A DNA stretch of 25,179 bases from Actinomycetes bacterium (GTDB lineage: Bacteria; Actinomycetota; Actinomycetes; S36-B12; UBA5976). Position numbers and translations under genes: made by a program. The stretch spans positions 1 through 25,179 of the forward strand of contig JAJXSV010000006.1 of the NCBI GenBank assembly GCA_021784375.1, in the 5' to 3' direction. The notes below the pieces were generated by a model. The model saw nothing but the letters and a program-made list of their open reading frames with translations, was not told the DNA's origin and did not search any database. Position 1 is the first letter of the stretch, and each line of letters opens with the position of its first letter. Positions 14,588-21,045 of this stretch are shown here, in pieces.

Positions 14588-16018
14588 ATGTTCAACAGCG
14601 CACACGAGGTCGCGGAGTTCATCAAGAACGAAGGCGTCAAGTTCATCGACGTCCGCTTCTGCGATCTCCCCGGCGTCATGCAGCACTTCAACATCCCGGC
14701 CAAGACCTTCGATGAGAAGGTGTTCGAAGACGGCCTCATGTTCGACGGATCCTCGATCCGCGGCTTCCAGGCCATCAATGAGTCCGACATGAAGTTGCTG
14801 CCGGACATCGCGTCAGCCTTCGTCGACCCCTTCCGCGTCGAGAAGACCCTCGTGGTCAACTTCTCCGTGGTCGACCCCTACACCCACGCGCCCTACAGCC
14901 GCGACCCCCGTGGCGTCGCAGGCAAGGCTGAGGCCTACCTCAAGGCCACCGGGATCGCCGACACCGTCTACTTCGGACCGGAGGCGGAGTTCTACGTCTT
15001 CGACGAGGTCAACTTCCAGACCGGCCCCAACTCGGCGCACCACTACATCGATTCCATCGAAGGTGCCTGGAACCGCGGCGCCGACGCCAACGCGGACGGC
15101 ACGCCGAACCGCGGGTACAAGACGGCCTACAAGGGCGGCTACTTCCCGGTGCCGCCGGTCGACCACTTCGCTGACCTGCGCGACGAGATGACGCTCACCC
15201 TGGCCGCCGTCGGCCTCGACGTCGAGCGCGCCCACCACGAGGTCGGCACCGCCGGGCAGATGGAGATCAACTACACGTTCAACACGCTGCAGCACGCGGC
15301 GGACGAAGTGATGCTGTTCAAGTACGTCATCAAGAACGTGGCCTGGCAGGCCGGCCACACCGCCACCTTCATGCCGAAGCCGCTGTTCCAGGACAACGGC
15401 TCGGGCATGCACTGCCACCAGTCGCTGTGGAAGGACGGCAAGCCGCTGTTCTACGACGAGAACGGCTACGGCGGCCTGTCCGACCTCGCGCGCTGGTACA
15501 TCGGCGGACTGCTGCACCACGCACCGTCGCTGCTGGCCTGGACGAACCCCTCGGTGAACTCCTTCCACCGCCTGGTGCCCGGCTACGAGGCACCGGTCAA
15601 CCTCGTGTACTCGGCTCGCAACCGCTCCGCCTGCATCCGTATCCCCGTCACGGGAACCAACCCCAAGGCCAAGCGCATCGAGTTCCGCGTCCCGGACCCG
15701 TCGTCGAACCCCTACCTGGCGTTCGCGGCCATGCTGATGGCCGGCCTTGACGGCATCAAGAACAAGATCGAGCCGCCGGCACCGGTCGACAAGGACCTCT
15801 ACGAGCTCCCCGCCGAGGAGGCCCTGGCCATCCCGCAGGTCCCCGGTTCGCTGAGCGCCTGCCTGGACGCGCTCGAGGCCGACCAGGCCTACCTGCTCGA
15901 AGGCGGCGTCTTCACCCAGGACCTCATCGACACCTGGATCGCCACCAAGCGCAAGGAAGTCGATTACGTGCAGCTGCGCCCGCACCCCGCGGAGTTCGAG
16001 CTCTACTACGACCTCTGA
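14588..16018 (+). CDS. glnA: Glutamine synthetase, type I-beta
   Basis: A 476-residue GSI that condenses glutamate, ammonia and ATP to glutamine in a cytoplasmic dodecamer. Signatures: F-D-G-S-S-I-R-G-F at 52-60, G-P-E-A-E-F at 130-135 (metal ligands), H-H-E-V-G-T-A-G-Q at 216-224, K264-P and N-G-S-G-M-H at 270-275 (ATP site), and R-N-R-S-A near 344-348. Y405 in K-D-L-Y-E-L-P is the adenylylation tyrosine, so GlnE control is expected. The start is ATG 14588 (GAGGAG at 14577-14582; family proteins begin M-F at this point). An in-frame ATG at 14546 could add 14 residues. It is controlled by the GlnR-type box upstream and ended by the hairpin at 16028. Confidence 0.97.
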   Translation: MFNSAHEVAEFIKNEGVKFIDVRFCDLPGVMQHFNIPAKTFDEKVFEDGLMFDGSSIRGFQAINESDMKLLPDIASAFVDPFRVEKTLVVNFSVVDPYTHAPYSRDPRGVAGKAEAYLKATGIADTVYFGPEAEFYVFDEVNFQTGPNSAHHYIDSIEGAWNRGADANADGTPNRGYKTAYKGGYFPVPPVDHFADLRDEMTLTLAAVGLDVERAHHEVGTAGQMEINYTFNTLQHAADEVMLFKYVIKNVAWQAGHTATFMPKPLFQDNGSGMHCHQSLWKDGKPLFYDENGYGGLSDLARWYIGGLLHHAPSLLAWTNPSVNSFHRLVPGYEAPVNLVYSARNRSACIRIPVTGTNPKAKRIEFRVPDPSSNPYLAFAAMLMAGLDGIKNKIEPPAPVDKDLYELPAEEALAIPQVPGSLSACLDALEADQAYLLEGGVFTQDLIDTWIATKRKEVDYVQLRPHPAEFELYYDL

Positions 16019-16027
16019 CCGGCACGT

Positions 16028-16069
16028 CTACGACGAAACCCCCTGCATTCGCAGGGGGTTTCGTCGTAG
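16028..16069 (+). terminator. Strong terminator of glnA (19-bp perfect stem)
   Basis: Arms 16028-16046 and 16051-16069 pair perfectly around a 4-nt ATTC loop, starting 10 bp after the glnA stop. TTTCG in the 3' arm replaces a separate U-tract. It probably also stops readthrough from the convergent gene at 16120-16620. Confidence 0.9.
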
Positions 16070-16119
16070 AGCGATGAATGCGGAGGCCCCGGCCTGGCGC
16101 TCGGTCGACGGCCCTCGGA

Positions 16120-16620
16120 TCAGGAGATGACGGTCAGCGTCGCCTTGATGTTGGGGTTCTCAGCAGTCGTCATCACGTAGACACCGGGCTTGGACGGCGC
16201 GAGGAAGGCCGAGATGTCATTGGCCGGGACGAGCACCGAGATGCCCTGCGAGGCGATGACCAGCGTGTGTGCAACGGTGTCGGTGTTGCGCAGGGTCACC
16301 GTGAGCCCGGCTCGGATGACGAGATCGTTCATGAGGTCCCCGGCGAAGCGCACCAGCGGATCCCGCGAGGGAACCGGCGTGGAAGCAGTCGGCTTGGGGG
16401 ATGCAGCAGGCTTCGGCTTGTGCTTGGCCGGCGCCGACTTGCGCGGCTTGCAGGCAACCCGTCGGCCGTTGAGAAGCATGGTCGCCTTGCCCTTCACGAC
16501 CACCACCCGGTGCGAGTTCAGGCAGGGCCGCAGGGTGGCTGCCGATGCACCTGACATCGACGTGGTGACAAGCAACAGCGCGGCGCCTGCGCCGGCCAGC
16601 AATGGGACATTTCGGCGCAT
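16120..16620 (-). CDS. Secreted Lys/Pro-rich protein with degenerate cupredoxin-like domain
   Basis: A 166-residue protein. Residues 1-27 are a Sec signal peptide ending A-S-A. A short Cys pair region (C33, C57) leads to a Lys/Pro linker at 58-75. Residues 95-166 read like a cupredoxin: G-L-T-V-T-L-R-N-T-D-T-V-A-H118-T-L-V-I, then K-P-G-V-Y, then E-N-P-N-I. Only the first His ligand remains; the usual C-x-x-H-P-x-M segment has lost Cys, His and Met, so type-1 copper binding is unlikely. The role is unknown. ATG 16620 has GGAGG 5 nt upstream and opens directly into the signal peptide; ATG 16656 is the alternative. It is convergent with glnA and divergent from glpK. Confidence 0.72.
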   Translation of the reverse strand: MRRNVPLLAGAGAALLLVTTSMSGASAATLRPCLNSHRVVVVKGKATMLLNGRRVACKPRKSAPAKHKPKPAASPKPTASTPVPSRDPLVRFAGDLMNDLVIRAGLTVTLRNTDTVAHTLVIASQGISVLVPANDISAFLAPSKPGVYVMTTAENPNIKATLTVIS

Positions 16621-16667
16621 GCCGACCTCCTGCAGTTCCAAGCACCGCCTGATCATGCGGTCGTCCT

Positions 16668-16673
16668 AGGGTA
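16668..16673 (-). promoter_or_regulatory. Candidate -10 TACCCT for the cupredoxin-like gene
   Basis: TANNNT on the minus strand, predicting a start near 16661 and a leader of about 40 nt with the GGAGG site. The 249-bp divergent spacer to glpK holds no other gene that I can support. Confidence 0.4.
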
Positions 16674-16857
16674 TGCGGAACGTGCAGTGGGTTCGGAATC
16701 ACAAGGCCGCTCACGCTGCGGCCATGACGAACATCACGCAACGCCTGCCCCGCATTCAGGGCGAAGGTCCCGGTACGGACCAGCCATCCAGCCCGCGCCG
16801 GACCGGCCACCGCAGGTGCCGCAGCACTGCATCCAGGCAACCGACCGACCACCTGCC

Positions 16858-16863
16858 TAGGGT
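16858..16863 (+). promoter_or_regulatory. -10 element TAGGGT, leaderless glpK
   Basis: A perfect TANNNT with 6 nt to ATG 16870. Confidence 0.6.
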
Positions 16864-16869
16864 GTGGCC

Positions 16870-18339
16870 ATGGCCATCCTGGCAATCGATGCGGGCACTA
16901 CCGGCGTAACGGCACTCGTCGTGGATGAGCGCTGCACCATCCGCTCACGCGGGTACCGCGAGTTCCCCCAGTCCTTCCCGCGTCCCGGCTGGGTGGAACA
17001 CGAGCCGGAACGCATCTGGCAGGCGGTGCTGGCCTCCGTCAAGGACGCCCTGGCCGCGGTGGATGAGCAGGTCACGGCCGTGGCGATCACGAACCAGCGG
17101 GAGACCGTGGTGGTGTGGGATCGCCGCACCCTGCGGGCGCCGCGGCCGGCCATCGTCTGGCAGGACCGACGGAGTGCCGACATCGTCGACGAGCTGCGTG
17201 CCCGGGCCGTCGAGGGGAACCTGCGCGCCACCACCGGACTGGGGCTCGATCCGTACTTCTCCTCCACCAAGCTGCTCTGGCTCAGCCGCAATGAGCCCGC
17301 GTTGTGGTCCGAGGTGTGCGCCGGCAGGCTCGTCGTCGGCACCGTCGACTCCTATCTCGTGTCGCGACTGACCAAGGGAAGCGTCCACGTCACGGATGCC
17401 ACGAACGCATCACGCACACAGCTCCTGGACCTGCGCAGCGCACAGTGGGACGAAGACCTGCTCGAGCTCTTCGATGCACCGCGGCGAGCACTACCCGAGG
17501 TGGTGCCGTCGATCGGCGTGGTCGGCATGACCGATCCGGCCGCGTTCCTCGGGCTCACCCTGCCCATCGCGGGCATCGCCGGCGATCAGCAGGCGGCACT
17601 GTTCGGCCAGGCCTGCTTCGAGGTCGGCGACACCAAGTGCACCTACGGCACGGGCGCCTTCATCCTCATGAACACCGGCCCCAGGATCTTCGCATCACAA
17701 CGTGGGTTGCTCACGACGATCGCGCTGCAGGACCACGATGGTCGGCTGACCTACGCCCTCGAGGGCTCCGTCTTCGTGGCAGGCGCTGCCGTCCAGTGGC
17801 TGCGCGATGGACTCGGCATCATCGAGACAGCAGGCGATGTGGAGTCGCTCGCCGAGAGCGTCGGGTCGAGCGAGGGCGTCGTGTTCGTCCCCGCACTCAC
17901 CGGCCTTGGCGCGCCCCATTGGGACCCACATGCGCGTGGCACCATCGTCGGTATCACGCGGGGGACGACGGCCGCACACATCGCCCGCGCCACCCTCGAG
18001 TCCATTGCCTTCCAGGTGCAGGACGTCGTCGATGCCATGGCTGCCGACAGTGGTGGTCGCCTCACCAGCCTGCGCGTCGACGGCGGCGCGGCCGCGGACG
18101 ACCTGCTCCTGCAGTTGCAGGCGGACGCGCTGCAGGCCCGGGTCATCCGAGGAACCGCGCTGGAGATGACGGGCCTGGGGGCCGCATTCCTCGCGGGATT
18201 GGCCACTGGCGTCTGGTCGAGTCGCAGCGAGCTGCGCAGGGCCACACGAACGGACCGGGTCTTCGAGCCGAGTGGCCGCACACTGGATCACGGCAACTGG
18301 GTCAGGGCCGTCGAGCGAGCGAGGGATTGGGGCACCTGA
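16870..18339 (+). CDS. glpK: Glycerol kinase (FGGY family)
   Basis: A 489-residue FGGY kinase that phosphorylates glycerol to sn-glycerol 3-phosphate. Phosphate-1 loop D7-A-G-T-T-G, substrate residues R77-E78 (N-Q-R-E-T), Y129 in D-P-Y-F-S-S-T-K, catalytic D239 in G-D-Q-Q-A-A-L-F-G, Y-G-T-G at 259-262 and the adenosine motif D-G-G-A-A-A-D-D at 404-411. The length matches GlpK (about 500), and the R-E/Y/D239 pattern favours glycerol over other FGGY sugars. There is no glpF or glpD beside it. The leaderless ATG 16870 follows TAGGGT by 6 nt. The next gene starts after 40 bp that hold a hairpin and a new promoter. Confidence 0.93.
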   Translation: MAILAIDAGTTGVTALVVDERCTIRSRGYREFPQSFPRPGWVEHEPERIWQAVLASVKDALAAVDEQVTAVAITNQRETVVVWDRRTLRAPRPAIVWQDRRSADIVDELRARAVEGNLRATTGLGLDPYFSSTKLLWLSRNEPALWSEVCAGRLVVGTVDSYLVSRLTKGSVHVTDATNASRTQLLDLRSAQWDEDLLELFDAPRRALPEVVPSIGVVGMTDPAAFLGLTLPIAGIAGDQQAALFGQACFEVGDTKCTYGTGAFILMNTGPRIFASQRGLLTTIALQDHDGRLTYALEGSVFVAGAAVQWLRDGLGIIETAGDVESLAESVGSSEGVVFVPALTGLGAPHWDPHARGTIVGITRGTTAAHIARATLESIAFQVQDVVDAMAADSGGRLTSLRVDGGAAADDLLLQLQADALQARVIRGTALEMTGLGAAFLAGLATGVWSSRSELRRATRTDRVFEPSGRTLDHGNWVRAVERARDWGT

Positions 18340-18341
18340 TT

Positions 18342-18360
18342 CCGCATCGGTTCGGTGCGG
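18342..18360 (+). terminator. 8-bp hairpin after glpK
   Basis: Arms 18342-18349 and 18353-18360 (one G-U pair), 3-nt loop, directly after the glpK stop. There is no U-tract. It lies over the -35 area of the next promoter. Confidence 0.45.
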
Positions 18361-18367
18361 GCGCTGC

Positions 18368-18373
18368 TACGGT
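18368..18373 (+). promoter_or_regulatory. -10 element TACGGT, leaderless histidine phosphatase gene
   Basis: A perfect TANNNT with 6 nt to GTG 18380. Confidence 0.6.
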
Positions 18374-18379
18374 GCCGAC

Positions 18380-18970
18380 GTGGCAACGGAAATCGTGATC
18401 GTGCGTCATGGCCAGACCGACTGGAACCTAGAGCACCGCATCCAGGGTTCGACGGACATCCCGCTGAACGACACCGGCCTGGCCCAGGCGGCGCACACGC
18501 GCGACGCGCTCCGCGACGACCAGTTCGATGCCATCGCCTCCAGCCACCTGCAGCGCGCCGAGTACACGGCCGCCACCATCAATGCCATGCACGGCAAGGC
18601 CCATCACGTGGACGAGCGCCTCGCTGAGCGTTCATTCGCGAGTGTCGAGGGCTGGACCGTGGACCAGGTGAAGGCCGCCTTCGACAACTTCGACGCCATC
18701 GTCGATGTGGAGTCCTGGCACGAGGTCTCGCAGCGCATGATGGAGGCGCTGAATGACCTCGCCGACGCCTATCCGCAGGGCCGCATCCTGGTCGTCGCGC
18801 ATGGGAGTTCCATCCGTGCAGTGCTCGGCGCCATCCAGGACATCTCGCCGCGCGAAGTGCCGAGCATGCTCAACTGCAGCATCACCGAACTGCGTCGGGA
18901 TGACGATGGCAGCTGGCGCATCCAGTCCTTCAACGACAACTCGCACCTGCCGGAATCGCTTCGCACCTGA
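18380..18970 (+). CDS. Histidine phosphatase (phosphoglycerate mutase-like) family protein
   Basis: A 196-residue branch-1 histidine phosphatase. It has the phospho-acceptor R9-H10-G-Q-T-D-W-N, R59 in H-L-Q-R-A, general acid E83 in L-A-E-R-S-F-A (the E-R pair is at 83-84), and H141-G in V-V-A-H-G-S-S-I-R. The short form and the G-Q-T-D-W-N motif fit small-molecule phosphatases (CobC/GpmB-like) better than true glycolytic dPGM (about 250 residues). The substrate is not determinable. GTG 18380 is set by TACGGT; the longer in-frame option from 18272 would run through the glpK end. It lies 40 bp after glpK. Confidence 0.88.
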   Translation: MATEIVIVRHGQTDWNLEHRIQGSTDIPLNDTGLAQAAHTRDALRDDQFDAIASSHLQRAEYTAATINAMHGKAHHVDERLAERSFASVEGWTVDQVKAAFDNFDAIVDVESWHEVSQRMMEALNDLADAYPQGRILVVAHGSSIRAVLGAIQDISPREVPSMLNCSITELRRDDDGSWRIQSFNDNSHLPESLRT

Positions 18971-19226
18971 CCACCCCAGTGTGCCTTCGCTGACGGGACC
19001 AAGGGCCCGAATCGGCACCTCTCCGCGATTCTTCAATAGGTCAAACGTCCTTATTTCCCACCGCGTTTTGCGTCGCGATGCCAGTTCTGCCCCGATGTGT
19101 GACATATCGCACCACAAAGTTGATAACTCAAGGATTTCAAATAACTAGCCTTGCAACTGTAAGAAGTCGGAACGGGAACTCACGAGGAACTCGCACCGAC
19201 ACTGCGCGACTCCGTAGGTGGTACTC
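18971..19226 (+). promoter_or_regulatory. AT-rich leader/promoter region of the secreted-protein locus
   Basis: 256 bp with no gene. From about 19031 to 19165 it is clearly richer in A/T than the rest of the window. Visible elements are TTGATA (19120-19125) and TAGCCT (19146-19151), a possible -35/-10 pair with a long 20-nt spacer. GGAAC follows at 19169, 19175 and 19186, the last two as GGAACTC spaced 11 bp. AGGTGG at 19216-19221 is the ribosome site of the next gene. A start near 19158 gives a leader of about 69 nt, unlike the leaderless neighbours. Confidence 0.45.
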
Positions 19227-19868
19227 ATGTCAATCTCAAGAATCTCCCGGATGGTCGGCTCCGCCGTCGTCGTCGCCGCTCTCAGCGTCGGCGTCATGGC
19301 CAGCACAGCATCCGCTGCACCGCAGTCGACGAAGAAGATCGTCTGCTACAAGGGCAAGACCGCCAAGACATTCAAGGCTGCCAAGTGCCCCACCGGCTGG
19401 TCCCCCAAGAAGCGCGTCGTCAAGGCCGGCGCCAGGCTCGTCGCGATGAACGCCTCCTACAAGGGCACCATCGCCACGGTGTGGAGCGCAAGCGACGTGA
19501 AGGCCACCGCAGTCACGGGCACCGGCACCGACGCCGCCAGTGGCCTGACCACGATCACGGCCACCGGTGGATCCGCACCGCAGGCACAGACCGCACCGAT
19601 TCACGGCTCGGGCGTGCTCAAGGGCTCCACGGGATCCATCACCTTCGTGCTCAATGCCGACGCCAAGGGCACAGCGGCCGACAGCGCCGCCCCGACCATG
19701 GTCTTCGTCTCGGGCACCGCGACCATCAAGAGCGGCACCGGCAAGTACGCGGGCGCCACCGGAACCCTGACCTTCAAGGGCCAGTTCAACGTCACGTCAA
19801 GTGCAGCCGGGTCGAAGGAGAGCCAGTCCTTCACGGCCTCGTTCACCGGCAACATCAAGCTCAAGTAA
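19227..19868 (+). CDS. Secreted beta-rich protein with Lys/Cys N-terminal segment (putative AOC/dirigent-like barrel)
   Basis: A 213-residue protein. The signal peptide ends A-S-T-A-S-A at 25-30. A basic segment follows (36-66) with Cys40 and Cys54, ending C-P-T-G-W-S-P-K-K, a pattern I recognise from other actinobacterial secreted proteins. Residues 75-213 are Gly/Thr/Ser-rich alternating strands. G-T-G-K-Y-A-G-A-T-G-T at 170-180 resembles the hallmark loop of allene-oxide-cyclase/dirigent-type barrels; this is inference. It has no catalytic residues that I can name. ATG 19227 has AGGTGG 5 nt upstream; an in-frame GTG at 19218 is less likely. It is followed after 25 bp by another secreted protein gene, probably in one transcript. 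Confidence 0.75.
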   Translation: MSISRISRMVGSAVVVAALSVGVMASTASAAPQSTKKIVCYKGKTAKTFKAAKCPTGWSPKKRVVKAGARLVAMNASYKGTIATVWSASDVKATAVTGTGTDAASGLTTITATGGSAPQAQTAPIHGSGVLKGSTGSITFVLNADAKGTAADSAAPTMVFVSGTATIKSGTGKYAGATGTLTFKGQFNVTSSAAGSKESQSFTASFTGNIKLK

Positions 19869-19893
19869 CCCAACCCCAGAGAAGGATCCAACA

Positions 19894-20895
19894 ATGAATC
19901 GCATTGCCACCCGCGTCCTCGCGGGATCGGTCTGCATAGCACTGGCATCATCCGTGGGCGTGGCGAGCGCATCTGCGGCTGACGCCACGCTGGTGCTCAA
20001 GGAGTCGCCGACGCCGGTCGTGAGCACCATCGATGGCCTGGTCGTCAACGGCATGATCAGCGCCACGGCCAGCGTCCCGGGTGCGGTGGCCTTCAGCGCC
20101 GCCGGCACGGTGATCAAGGGCTGTGAGGCGGTTGCCACCAGCACCACCGCTCCCTTCGTCGCCACCTGCACCTCCTGGCAGCCCACTGCCTCGGGCCCGG
20201 TCGCGCTCACTGCGGTCCTGACCCCCACGGACACCACGCTGGCCAAGGTCAACGCTTCGCTCAACGGAACCGTCGGGCACCCCGTGAACGAGTCATCGGT
20301 GCAGGACGGCATCTCCGTCTACGCCGATACCGTCAACGCCTCCTCGACCCCGGTCTCCTTCACCAGCAAGGGCGACGCGAACCCCTACCTGCAGAACGGC
20401 GGCTGCCTCCTGATGAGCCAGTTCCAGCAGGGCCAGATGATCGTCTTCCGGGTCTACGCCAATGACGCCAACCACGGCGGCGCGGCAGTCACCGGCCAGA
20501 ACGCGACGATGAACATCAAGATCGCCGGCTGGGACACTCCGGTCGCCATGAGCTACTCAAGCCACGGTCCCACCGCCTTCTGGGCCGGCGCCCTCGCCAC
20601 CGGCACCAGCACCAGCGGCAAGTACTCACAGCTCGGCTCGATCCAGTACTCCATCAACATGGCGCTCCTGGACAAGCCGGCCGTGACCAAGGAAATCGTG
20701 GTCAACAAGTTCGTCAAGGTGATCAACGCCAAGACCAAGAAGGCCGTGAAGGTCAACGGCGCCTACGTGTGGAAGCCCGTCAAGGTCAAGCAGCCCGTCA
20801 TCGTCACGCCGGCTGTGGTTGCCAAGACCCTCACCTTCACACCTGCCGCCTGGGCGGCGGCAGTCTCGACGCTGACGCTCTCCGCCAAGGCATAA
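19894..20895 (+). CDS. Secreted Ig-like beta-sandwich protein with Lys-rich insert
   Basis: A 333-residue protein. The Sec signal peptide is 1-28 (A-S-A-S-A-A). Residues 36-115 read like a bacterial Ig-like domain: V-P-G-A-V-A-F, the C77/C92 pair and G-P-V-A-L-T-A-V-L. Residues 135-260 look like a second beta-sandwich (C171; V-F-R-V-Y at 184-188; F-W-A-G at 229-232). Residues 265-300 form an unusual Lys/Val-rich stretch, followed by a final strand segment to 333. No enzymatic motif is visible; a surface, adhesive or matrix role is an inference. ATG 19894 has GAAGGA 7 nt upstream. It lies 25 bp after the preceding secreted gene and ends in front of a large terminator. Confidence 0.72.
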   Translation: MNRIATRVLAGSVCIALASSVGVASASAADATLVLKESPTPVVSTIDGLVVNGMISATASVPGAVAFSAAGTVIKGCEAVATSTTAPFVATCTSWQPTASGPVALTAVLTPTDTTLAKVNASLNGTVGHPVNESSVQDGISVYADTVNASSTPVSFTSKGDANPYLQNGGCLLMSQFQQGQMIVFRVYANDANHGGAAVTGQNATMNIKIAGWDTPVAMSYSSHGPTAFWAGALATGTSTSGKYSQLGSIQYSINMALLDKPAVTKEIVVNKFVKVINAKTKKAVKVNGAYVWKPVKVKQPVIVTPAVVAKTLTFTPAAWAAAVSTLTLSAKA

Positions 20896-20907
20896 CCAAA
20901 CATCGCA

Positions 20908-20960
20908 GGGTTCCAGTAGGCCCGCGGCCCGCTATCGCCACCGTGGGCGTACTGGAACCC
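20908..20960 (+). terminator. Long imperfect terminator hairpin after the Ig-like gene
   Basis: Outer arms GGGTTCCAGTA (20908-20918) and TACTGGAACCC (20950-20960) are perfect. An inner GCCCGCGG/CCGTGGGC stem with a G-U pair extends it. CTTTGTTT follows at 20961. It separates the third secreted gene from the first two. Confidence 0.85.
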
Positions 20961-20994
20961 CTTTGTTTGCCAGGCAAGTCCCCCAACCCCTGCT

Positions 20995-21017
20995 CACGTG
21001 GCAGACCTGACCACGTG
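20995..21017 (+). promoter_or_regulatory. Inverted repeat CACGTGG-n9-CCACGTG
   Basis: Arms 20995-21001 and 21011-21017 with 9 nt between, 28 bp before the third secreted gene. Each arm contains palindromic CACGTG. It could be an operator or a leader hairpin; no regulator is known from this window. Confidence 0.4.
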
Positions 21018-21045
21018 GGATCTCGCACCAGAAATCGAGAAGAGA

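Noticed and set aside
19098..19113. CRP-like site TGTGA-n6-GCACC
   Set aside because: The right half matches TCACA at only 3 of 5 positions; too weak to call.
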